Origin: DASZZV01 sp035544835
Lineage (GTDB): Bacteria > Acidobacteriota > Thermoanaerobaculia > Gp7-AA8
NCBI GenBank assembly: GCA_035544835.1
Contig: DASZZV010000062.1
Span: 1-6,525, forward strand
DNA: 6,525 nt
Direction: 5' to 3'
Of this stretch, positions 1 to 5,784 are shown in pieces (positions within the stretch are counted from its first letter, which is position 1; each line of letters begins with the position of its first letter). Both the position numbers and the translations under genes were made by a program. The notes beneath the pieces are model-generated. The model had not been told where the DNA came from. It did no database searches and saw only the letters and a list, made by a program, of their open reading frames with translations.

Positions 1-21
1 ACTGAGAAAAGAAACTGAGTG

Positions 22-147
22 GTGTCATCCCGAGCCGCAGCGAGGGATCTGGGCGGGGGCCTTAGACCCTTGGCCATCGAAAATGTTTGCGAGCACCACG
101 ATGGAAGAGCCCCCGCCCAGATCCCTCGCTGCGGCTCGGGATGACAC
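22..147. repeat. perfect 39-bp inverted repeat, 48-nt spacer
   Basis: Bases 22-60 are the exact reverse complement of 109-147, separated by a 48-nt spacer (61-108). Each arm contains a shorter potential hairpin: ATCCC at 27-31 pairs with GGGAT at 44-48 around a 12-nt loop. The arm core, GAGCCGCAGCGAGGGATC, resembles intergenic repeats I recall from soil-bacterial genomes with cores like ATCCTGAGC...GAAGGATC; that resemblance is from memory. No transposase gene is present, so the element would be non-autonomous (MITE- or REP-like). If transcribed, it could form a very stable stem. Confidence 0.9.
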
Positions 148-172
148 ATCAGGGAACCCGCGTAAATACAGG

Positions 173-209
173 GAGTTTCTTAGAAGCGTCGAGCGAGTTT
201 CTTAGAAGC
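173..209 (+). repeat. 15-bp direct repeat pair, period 22
   Basis: The 15-mer GAGTTTCTTAGAAGC occurs at 173-187 and again at 195-209, leaving a 7-nt gap (188-194). The second copy runs directly into the left arm of the decayed inverted repeat starting at 207. The pair may be a local slippage product or an insertion scar. Confidence 0.8.
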
Positions 210-280
210 CGCAGCGAAGGATCTCAAGATAGGACGATCTGGAATTCAGATCCTGCCACTGGAGGTCCTTCGCTGCGGCT
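207..280. repeat. second, decayed inverted-repeat copy
   Basis: Bases 207-221 are the exact reverse complement of 266-280 (15 bp). Nearly concentric within them lies a second perfect pair, GATCTG at 236-241 with CAGATC at 247-252. The arm shares the core AGCCGCAGCGA with the element at 22-147, and the right arm extends into a family-like end (CTCAGGATGACA to 290), so this is a diverged copy. Its left end has lost the expected outer sequence, which is replaced by the direct repeat ending at 209. The flank after each right arm is also similar: 141-180 and 285-324 align with scattered mismatches and a one-base gap. Confidence 0.75.
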
Positions 281-414
281 CAGGATGACAAGCTCGGGAA
301 ATCCGCGCGAATACTGGAGGTTCTCGGCACGCTTGGGGGGCTCTCGGAGACCACCAAAGATTCCCGTTCTTCTTTTGCCCGGATTTAGCTATCGTAGGCA
401 GCTTAATCACGACA

Positions 415-421
415 AAAGGAG
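415..421 (+). promoter_or_regulatory. Shine-Dalgarno of glutamine synthetase
   Basis: AAAGGAG lies 7 nt before the TTG at 429. This near-ideal match and spacing decide the start codon. No in-frame ATG or GTG sits at a comparable distance, and the family's N-terminal strand begins immediately after the TTG. Confidence 0.85.
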
Positions 422-428
422 CACGACC

Positions 429-1439
429 TTGGGGAAGATTCTCGCTGAGTACATCTGGATTGATGGTCAGAAACCGACTGCCAAACTGCGTTCGAAAACA
501 AAGATCATCGAAGGTCCCATCAAGAAGCTGGAGGACCTACCTGAATGGGGTTTCGATGGCTCGAGCACGATGCAGGCCGAGGGAAAGTTCAGCGACCTGC
601 AACTGATTCCGGTCAAGTTCGTTCCCGATCCGATTCACGGGGAGCACGATGTATTGGTGTTGTGCGAGGTACTGAATCCGGACCATACGGTGCATCCCAG
701 TAACAAGCGCGCCCGCTGCCGCGAGATCGCAGAGAAGTTCAAAGACCACGAAACCTGGTTCGGGATCGAGCAGGAGTACACATTCTTCGAAGGTGCGAAG
801 CCGCTGGGTTGGCCCGATCGCGGGTTTCCCGCTCCACAGGGCGGTTACTACTGCGGTGTAGGTAACGACGAGGTGTTTGGCCGCGAGGTCGTGGAAGCCC
901 ATGCCGATGCCTGTATTCGCGCCGGTCTGGCCATTGAAGGAACCAACGCCGAGGTCATGCCGGCCCAGTGGGAGTTTCAGATCGGACCGATTCTAGCTCC
1001 CGACATCGCCGATCAGATGTGGCTGGCTCGCTGGCTCCTCTACCGGATCGGTGAAGAGTTCGACGTGGCGGCAACTCTCTATCCGAAACCGGTCAAAGGA
1101 GACTGGAACGGGGCGGGGGCGCACACGAACGTCAGCACGAAGTCGATGCGCGCCGACGGTGGGCTGAAGGTGATCGAAGAGGCAATGCACAAGCTCGAGA
1201 AGCGGCACCACGATCACATCCTCGTCTATGGCGCGCATAACGAAGAGCGGCTGACCGGCCTACATGAGACGTCGCCCATCACCGAGTTCCGCTGGGGCAG
1301 GAGCGACCGCGGCGCCTCGGTGCGCATTCCGATGGCCACGCTGCTCAATGGAAAGGGCTACTTTGAAGATCGGCGGCCGGCCGCAAATATGGATCCGTAC
1401 GAGGTGTGCGGAATCATCATCGAGACCATCTGCAGCTGA
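429..1439 (+). CDS. glnII: glutamine synthetase, type II (eukaryote-like)
   Basis: Predicted to make glutamine from glutamate, ammonia and ATP in the cytoplasm, the main ammonia-assimilation step. From the TTG start the protein has 336 residues, the usual length of bacterial GSII (about 330-350) and far shorter than GSI (about 470). Family hallmarks are clear: FDGSST near the N-terminus, FGIEQEY (E114, E116 as metal/substrate ligands), GTNAEVMPAQWEFQIGP from 171, NGAGAHTN (227-234), RGASVRIP (294-301) and GYFEDRRP (310-317). GSII belongs to a decameric family and lacks the adenylylation loop of GSI, so control by GlnE-type adenylylation is not expected. The gene stands alone, with repeats upstream and a terminator downstream. 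An upstream in-frame ATG at 87 would add 114 residues of repeat-derived sequence and is rejected. Identification is secure; the start is well supported by its ribosome-binding site. Confidence 0.97.
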   Translation: MGKILAEYIWIDGQKPTAKLRSKTKIIEGPIKKLEDLPEWGFDGSSTMQAEGKFSDLQLIPVKFVPDPIHGEHDVLVLCEVLNPDHTVHPSNKRARCREIAEKFKDHETWFGIEQEYTFFEGAKPLGWPDRGFPAPQGGYYCGVGNDEVFGREVVEAHADACIRAGLAIEGTNAEVMPAQWEFQIGPILAPDIADQMWLARWLLYRIGEEFDVAATLYPKPVKGDWNGAGAHTNVSTKSMRADGGLKVIEEAMHKLEKRHHDHILVYGAHNEERLTGLHETSPITEFRWGRSDRGASVRIPMATLLNGKGYFEDRRPAANMDPYEVCGIIIETICS

Positions 1440-1461
1440 GGTTTCGATTCAGTTAAAAGAT

Positions 1462-1491
1462 AAAACGCCACCGCAATGCGGTGGCGTTTTT
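1462..1491 (+). terminator. strong intrinsic terminator after glutamine synthetase
   Basis: A perfect 13-bp stem (1462-1474 with 1478-1490), a 3-nt loop (AAT) and a run of five T (1487-1491) begin 22 nt after the stop codon. The stem starts with AAAA, so on the minus strand it ends in TTTT and could also stop transcripts arriving from the convergent binding-protein gene. Confidence 0.95.
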
Positions 1492-1527
1492 GCTTTGGGG
1501 AGGCCAGTCTCGCCCCGCACTAGAATG

Positions 1528-1768
1528 CAGCGCGCGAAGGCGCGCGGCAGACCTGTAGCACCGGGCGTAAGCCCGGTGTCGGCGATGCGCCAGCTTTCAC
1601 CTTTCTTCCTCTTCTTCAGCCCGCGAAGGCGGGCGACAGAAGGTCCTCCGCGATCTGCCGCCCGCCTTCGCGGGCTCCTGAACGAGAAGATCGACTCAAT
1701 GAGCGCGCTCGCGGTATCACCGGGCTCACGCCCGGTGCTACAGGTCTTCCGCGCGCCTTCGCGCGCTG
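1528..1768. repeat. nested REP-like inverted-repeat cassette (A-B-C...C'-B'-A')
   Basis: The outer arms, 1528-1578 and 1718-1768, are inverted copies matching at 49 of 51 positions. Each arm has two hairpins. A has a 6-bp stem (1530-1535 with 1540-1545) and loop GAAG. B has an 8-bp stem (1559-1566 with 1571-1578) and loop GTAA. Inside the cassette, C is a third inverted pair, 18 bp and perfect (1618-1635 with 1659-1676), itself a relative of A. The two arm differences fall at an unpaired linker base (1548) and in the B loop. The layout resembles paired REP sequences (BIME-like), which in other bacteria are moved by RAYT transposases; no such gene is in the window. The hairpins lie just beyond the 3' end of the minus-strand gene and could also protect or end its transcript. 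Confidence 0.9.
1618..1676. repeat. inner 18-bp perfect inverted repeat (C units)
   Basis: Bases 1618-1635 are the exact reverse complement of 1659-1676, with a 23-nt spacer. Each arm also folds on itself around a GAAG (or CTTC) loop. Unit C (1617-1640) aligns without gaps to unit A (1528-1551). They differ at three bases, two of which form one swapped base pair. Confidence 0.85.
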
Positions 1769-1806
1769 GGCCGAAGTGTCCACCGAGCCATCGCAGAGAC
1801 TTACAG

Positions 1807-3360
1807 TTAGTTGATGGTCATCTTCCATACCGACGGGAAGTAGCCGCGGAGTCCCATCTCGAATCCGTGGACGTTCGACTTCATGATCGCGACGTTGTCG
1901 CGGTGGTAGAGCGAGACGTAGGGGAGGTCCTCGGCGAGGATCTGCTGAACCTGCACGTAGGCCTGCTTGCGTTTCTCCTTGTCGAAGGTGGAGCGTCCCT
2001 GCTCGATGAGAGCATCGACTTTCGGATTGATGTAGTAGCCGCGGTTCTGGCCGTCCGGCGGCAGGCTCTTCGAGTCGAAGATCGTGTAGTAGAAGTCGGG
2101 ATCCGACACGCCGGCGCGGCGCAGTGAGAACAGCTGAAACTTTCCCTTCTGGATGTCGTCGTAGAAGACCGCAAATTCGTTCGACTGAATCTCGAGGTCG
2201 ACACCAACCTGCTTTAGCATCTGCTGAATGATCTCGGCCTGCTGATTGGACTCCGCATCGGTCGAGGTGCGGTAGTTCAGCTTGAAGCGGGAGCGAGAAC
2301 CCGCTCCATCCGGGTCAGGAAATCCGGCGGCATCGAGCATTTTCTTTGCGTTGGCCGGATCGTAATTGAAGTCGGGCAAATTCTCGGCACGGGCCCAGTG
2401 ACCGGGAGGGAACAGGGAGTTGGTCACCTTGCCATATCCGAGAATGAGATTGTCGACGATCTTCCCCCTGTCGATAGCGTGTGCGATGGCCTGGCGGACT
2501 TCCTTCCTCTGCAGCACCGGGTCCTTGAGGTTGAAGCAGAGGTACCCGTAGGTGGAGCCCGGGCCCCGCAAGATCGTGAAGTTCTTGTCGTTCTTGAGCT
2601 GGTTGACCGTGTCGAAGGGAATGCTGTTCATCACGAAATTGACCGAGCCTTTCTTCAGCTCGAGAACACGAGTAGTGGCGTCCGGAATCACCCGGGCAAT
2701 GACGTGCTGGATTTTCGGCGTTCCGCCGTAGTAGCCGGGATACGCCTCCATCTCGACTCGGTCGTCCTGAAGGAAGTTCGTAACTCGGTACGGTCCCGAT
2801 CCGATCGGCCGTGTCTTGAAGACATTCGTGTCCGCACCCTGTGGCACGATTCCGACGTTGAGGTTGTCGAAGATCCCGGCGTTGGGCTCCTTGAAGTGAA
2901 AAATGACGGTCTTCTCGTCGGGTACCTCGATAGAGGCGAGTGCGGCGTATCCCGATTTCTTCGCCGTCTGGAATGATTCGGCCATCAGGGAGTCGTATGT
3001 GAATTTGACGTCCTTCGCGGTTACCGGCCGTCCATCGTGAAATTTCACTCCCGGTCTGATGTGAAAGACAATCGTCTTGTCGTCCGGCGTATCCCAGCTC
3101 GTAGCCAGATCCGGCTCATACCCGCCGTTGTTGCCGAAGCGGATCAGAGGCGTATAGATGAGGTCGAAGAGCTTGGCCGAGGACAGATCGTTCCCCACGC
3201 GCGAATCCAGGTTGGTGGGAGCGACATCGAGTGCGATGACGAGATCCTTGCCACCGCCGGATCCATTGCCCCCTCCACTCGACTCCGATTTGCCACCGCA
3301 CGAAGCGAGGCAGAAGATCACCATAACGGCCGGGAAGAACTGCAGAGCTCGTGGTTTCAT
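1807..3360 (-). CDS. ABC transporter family 5 (peptide-type) solute-binding lipoprotein
   Basis: Likely the extracytoplasmic substrate receptor of a peptide/nickel/opine-type ABC importer. The 517-residue length is typical of family SBP_bac_5. It starts with a lipoprotein signal: basic MKPR, a hydrophobic stretch to residue 20 and a lipobox L18-A19-S20-C21. A Gly/Ser-rich tether (22-37) follows, so the mature protein should be lipid-anchored at C21. Family motifs are visible: YEPDLATSW (81-89), IRPGVKFHDGRPVTAKDVKFTYD (split here as IRPGVKFHDGRPV and TAKDVKFTYD, 101-123), PIGSGPY (185-191) and VRQAIAHAIDR (288-298). An AAAAGGAG ribosome-binding site lies 8 nt before the ATG. No permease or ATPase gene adjoins it: it is convergent with glutamine synthetase and divergent from the phosphodiesterase, so it is a single-gene unit and its partners must be encoded elsewhere. 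The substrate cannot be read from sequence; oligopeptides are the default guess. Confidence 0.95.
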   Translation of the reverse strand: MKPRALQFFPAVMVIFCLASCGGKSESSGGGNGSGGGKDLVIALDVAPTNLDSRVGNDLSSAKLFDLIYTPLIRFGNNGGYEPDLATSWDTPDDKTIVFHIRPGVKFHDGRPVTAKDVKFTYDSLMAESFQTAKKSGYAALASIEVPDEKTVIFHFKEPNAGIFDNLNVGIVPQGADTNVFKTRPIGSGPYRVTNFLQDDRVEMEAYPGYYGGTPKIQHVIARVIPDATTRVLELKKGSVNFVMNSIPFDTVNQLKNDKNFTILRGPGSTYGYLCFNLKDPVLQRKEVRQAIAHAIDRGKIVDNLILGYGKVTNSLFPPGHWARAENLPDFNYDPANAKKMLDAAGFPDPDGAGSRSRFKLNYRTSTDAESNQQAEIIQQMLKQVGVDLEIQSNEFAVFYDDIQKGKFQLFSLRRAGVSDPDFYYTIFDSKSLPPDGQNRGYYINPKVDALIEQGRSTFDKEKRKQAYVQVQQILAEDLPYVSLYHRDNVAIMKSNVHGFEMGLRGYFPSVWKMTIN

Positions 3361-3368
3361 TTTCGCGA

Positions 3369-3376
3369 CTCCTTTT
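3369..3376 (-). promoter_or_regulatory. Shine-Dalgarno of the binding-protein gene
   Basis: Read on the minus strand this is AAAAGGAG, 8 nt before the ATG at 3360-3358. It is strong and well placed and confirms the start that yields the lipoprotein signal peptide. Confidence 0.85.
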
Positions 3377-3465
3377 GCGACTACACCATCTACCTGACCG
3401 ATTTACAAGACAAGTGCCTGAAAACACGTTCTTCGATTTCTTCCCCTACGCATCGCGCGTCAAAC

Positions 3466-3589
3466 CGGAGTGGCGGCATCTTTGCCGCCTGGCCCGGCGC
3501 CGTCCCGCGGCGCCGTTCTTCCGGAGATCTCCCGTCGGGTCGGCGGCGCGGGACGCCGCCGGGCCAGGCGACAGGATGTCGCCACTCCG
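3466..3589. repeat. inverted repeat with two hairpins per arm, upstream of phosphodiesterase
   Basis: The left arm (3466-3515) and right arm (3541-3589, inverted) share the order CGGAGT, hairpin 1, TGGCC, hairpin 2, around a 25-nt centre. Hairpin 1 has 7-bp stems (3472-3478 with 3483-3489; 3567-3573 with 3577-3583). Hairpin 2 has 8-bp stems (3495-3502 with 3508-3515; 3541-3548 with 3554-3561). All stems are perfect. Arm differences are two swapped base pairs, each compensated, plus the hairpin 1 loop (TCTT against TCC). The element ends 40 nt before the phosphodiesterase start codon. It is unrelated in sequence to the other two elements here. Confidence 0.9.
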
Positions 3590-3629
3590 AGTATCATCGC
3601 GGCGATTTTCTCGGGAGATGGCAGGTCGG

Positions 3630-5780
3630 ATGAAGAAAGGGTTTCTTTTCGGGAGTGTTCTTCTGCTTTGCCTCGTGGTGAGCCTGGGCGGTACGGCAGC
3701 TGCGTTCAGGCCGAAAGTGATTGTTCTCGGGTTTGACGGAGTGGATGCCGGGTACGCCGAGAAGTGGATGAACGAGGGGAAGCTGCCGAACCTGGCGCGT
3801 CTCCGGGCTCAGGGTACGTTCAGGCCTCTGCGGCCGACCCTTCCCGCGCAGACTCCGGTCTCCTGGTCGACCTTCTCAACAGGCATCGATCCAGGCCGCA
3901 CAGGGATCTTCGATTTCCTGCGCCGCGATCCGAAGACGTATCTCCCCCTGTTTGCCGCCTTTGATGAGACTACGCAACCATTCCTGTTCGGGACCCGAAC
4001 TCCTCTGGTAGCGGCCGCCGCGGCTCTGGTGCTCTCGCTGGTGTTCCTCTATATCATCCTTCGGGCTCTCAGACGTTCCACGCGGAGCTCCTTCATCGCC
4101 GCGTCACTGGTGGCGGTCCTCCTCGCTTGCGGCAGTTACCTCTTCGCTGCAAAGAATCTCCCCGTGACTCGCCCGGGCGTGACCAACCGCCGTCAGGGCA
4201 TTCCGATGTGGGAAGTGGTGTCTCGCGCCGGCCTGAAAGCGCGAGTCGTCCACGTCCCGGTAACCTTTCCGGCCACCGATTTCGACAACGGCCATCTTCT
4301 CTCCGGCCTGGGAGTCCCCGACATCTCAGGGCGGGTCGGAAAGCCGTTCTATTTCACCTCGGAGCTCGACTTCAAGAAGGGTGGTGAGGGATCCAACGAG
4401 TTCTCGATCGATGTCGTGCAGCTCGAAGACAATCGCGGCGTCATCAAGACCACCATCAACGGTCCGCCGAACAAGCTCTTTCACAACCCGCCCTACATCA
4501 GCTGCCCTATTACATTCAGCGTGGCCGAGGATCGGAAGTCGATCGGAATCGAAGTGGGCGACCAGAAAATGCGTCTCCAGCAGGGACAGTGGAGTGATTG
4601 GACCGACTTCGTCTTCCCCTTCAACTCTCTGATCAAGGTGAGGGGTATCAGCCGCTTTTACGTGCTGCAGGTGAATCCTGAGGTGAAGGTCTATCTGTCA
4701 CCAATCAGCTTTGATCCTCGTAATCTGCCGCCCGGCTTCAACATCACCGCCCCGTCAGGGTGGGCCAGAGAACTGGCCAAGAAATTCGGACGATTCAAGA
4801 CCATCGGCTGGGCCATCGACACCTGGGCGATCTCCGAGGGCTTCGCCAATGAAGCGATGTTCTGGGACGACCTCCGCTGGACCGTGGCGCAATACCGTCG
4901 ACTGTTTCACGATTTCCTTCAAGGTGACGATGACCTGCTCATCCAGTGTTTTGAGTTTCCGGATCGAGTCGGTCACGTCTTCTGGCGCCTGATCGACAAG
5001 CAACACCCGGCCTACGATGCCGCGCTCGCAGCAAAATGGGGCGACAGCCTGTTGAAGGCCTATCAGCTCATGGATGACATCGTCGGAGAAGCGATGGTCG
5101 CGGCGGAGAAGAAGAACGCGTCGCTGATCGTGCTGTCCGATCACGGTTTCGCGACCTGGCGGAAATCGATCAACTACAACACCTGGCTGGCCCAGAACGG
5201 CTATCTCGGGCTCAAGACCGGTGTCGAGGCCAAGAAAATGAGTGTCGAAATCCTTTTCGACCAGGGACAATTCTGGGAAAACGTCGACTGGTCGAAGACG
5301 CGCGCATACGCGGTCGGGCTCGGCGATGTCTACATCAACACGAAAGGTCGCGAGGCGCAGGGGATCGTGGAGCCTGCCGATGTCCAGGCCCTCAAGCAGG
5401 AGTTGAAAGGAAAGTTCGAGGCTATTGTCGACCCCGCCAATGGCGAGCATCCGGTGTCTCGGGTGTTCTTCCGCGAGGAAGCGTACAAGCAGTTCGATCC
5501 GAACCTGATCCCCGATCTGTTCGTCACCAACTCGGTCGGCTATCGCGTATCGTGGCAGACCTCGCTCGGAGGCGTGCAGAAGAACCTGCTGGAAGACAAC
5601 AAACAGGTCTGGAGCGGCGATCATTGTTCGGTGAATCCAGAACTGGTCAAGGGAATCTTCTTCTACAACCGGAAGCTTGCAACGGATCGCGCGCCCTACA
5701 TCGCAGACATCTATCCGACTGTCCTCGACCTGCTCGGTGTCAAACCGCCGTACGCACTCGATGGCGTCGCACTAAAGTAA
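3630..5780 (+). CDS. membrane-associated type I phosphodiesterase / nucleotide pyrophosphatase-like protein (alkaline phosphatase superfamily)
   Basis: Likely a two-metal phosphoesterase acting outside the cytoplasm; the substrate is unknown. From the chosen ATG it has 716 residues. It starts with a signal sequence (MKKG, hydrophobic 5-20, possible cleavage after AAA at 23-25). The full ligand set of the NPP branch is present in order: D36 (GFDG), nucleophile candidate T75 (PAQTPVSW), D445 and H449 (FPDRVGH), D504-H505 (LSDHGF) and H665 (GDHC). The C-terminus has the family-like YIADIYPTVLDLLGV. Between nucleophile and D445 is an unusually long insert with two predicted membrane helices (about 125-144 and 154-174) and a region I do not recognise. 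Where many relatives have PGxHGI this protein has PGRTGIFDF (88-96). An alternative in-frame ATG at 3618 has its GGGAG directly abutting it, so 3630 (GGGAG 12 nt upstream) is preferred. The frame stays open upstream only through the repeat. The next gene starts 4 nt after the stop. Confidence 0.9.
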   Translation: MKKGFLFGSVLLLCLVVSLGGTAAAFRPKVIVLGFDGVDAGYAEKWMNEGKLPNLARLRAQGTFRPLRPTLPAQTPVSWSTFSTGIDPGRTGIFDFLRRDPKTYLPLFAAFDETTQPFLFGTRTPLVAAAAALVLSLVFLYIILRALRRSTRSSFIAASLVAVLLACGSYLFAAKNLPVTRPGVTNRRQGIPMWEVVSRAGLKARVVHVPVTFPATDFDNGHLLSGLGVPDISGRVGKPFYFTSELDFKKGGEGSNEFSIDVVQLEDNRGVIKTTINGPPNKLFHNPPYISCPITFSVAEDRKSIGIEVGDQKMRLQQGQWSDWTDFVFPFNSLIKVRGISRFYVLQVNPEVKVYLSPISFDPRNLPPGFNITAPSGWARELAKKFGRFKTIGWAIDTWAISEGFANEAMFWDDLRWTVAQYRRLFHDFLQGDDDLLIQCFEFPDRVGHVFWRLIDKQHPAYDAALAAKWGDSLLKAYQLMDDIVGEAMVAAEKKNASLIVLSDHGFATWRKSINYNTWLAQNGYLGLKTGVEAKKMSVEILFDQGQFWENVDWSKTRAYAVGLGDVYINTKGREAQGIVEPADVQALKQELKGKFEAIVDPANGEHPVSRVFFREEAYKQFDPNLIPDLFVTNSVGYRVSWQTSLGGVQKNLLEDNKQVWSGDHCSVNPELVKGIFFYNRKLATDRAPYIADIYPTVLDLLGVKPPYALDGVALK

Positions 5781-5784
5781 GCAC

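Larger units (their letters stand above)
1..428. other. repeat-rich non-coding region upstream of glutamine synthetase
   Basis: No credible gene is seen here. An open frame continues upstream from the glutamine synthetase start to position 87, but its translation is of repeat arms and resembles no protein. The region contains a perfect 39-bp inverted repeat (22-147), a decayed second copy (207-280), two 15-bp direct repeats (173-187 and 195-209) and a duplicated flank (141-180 resembling 285-324). I could not identify a convincing sigma70 or sigma54 promoter. The stretch 325-428, free of obvious repeats, is the likeliest place for the promoter of the synthetase gene. Confidence 0.7.
1492..1806. 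other. non-coding convergent intergenic region with REP-like cassette
   Basis: The region between the terminator and the stop codon of the minus-strand binding-protein gene holds no believable gene. Open frames crossing it on both strands only read through the repeats. About three quarters is occupied by the inverted-repeat cassette at 1528-1768. The remaining pieces (1492-1527 and 1769-1806) show no recognisable signal. Confidence 0.75.
3361..3629. other. divergent intergenic region
   Basis: This separates the minus-strand binding-protein start from the plus-strand phosphodiesterase start, so it should hold promoters for both. About 90 nt (3377-3465) is repeat-free and relatively AT-rich, and is the most plausible promoter location. 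It contains TTTACA-like and TTGACG-like hexamers, but none has a good partner at 16-18 nt, so I call no promoter. The rest is mainly the inverted repeat at 3466-3589. Confidence 0.6.

Noticed and set aside
22..147. Intrinsic terminator of a gene upstream of the window
   Set aside because: The 48-nt spacer and the absence of a T-run after the right arm do not fit an intrinsic terminator; a mobile repeat explains it better.
320..345. Possible sigma54 promoter (GGCAC motif near 325) before glutamine synthetase
   Set aside because: The GGCACG is present, but no TTGC element follows at the required spacing.
1528..1768. Possible CRISPR array
   Set aside because: Repeats are inverted and nested rather than direct and evenly spaced, and there are no uniform spacers.
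1264..2127. Long plus-strand open frame of 287 codons across the repeat cassette and the 3' part of the binding-protein gene
   Set aside because: It overlaps glutamine synthetase out of frame, reads repeat hairpins as Arg/Pro-rich protein and lies antisense to the clear binding-protein gene. It matches no family.
2398..2976. Plus-strand open frame of 192 codons
   Set aside because: It is a shadow antisense to the family 5 binding-protein gene, with no recognisable domain.
3361..3465. Sigma70-like hexamers (TTTACA plus strand, TTGACG minus strand)
   Set aside because: No acceptable -10 hexamer lies at 16-18 nt from either, so a promoter call would be guesswork.
4755..5624. Minus-strand open frame of 289 codons
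   Set aside because: It is antisense to the phosphodiesterase region carrying D445, H449, D504 and H505, and its composition is typical of a reverse-strand shadow of a GC-rich gene.
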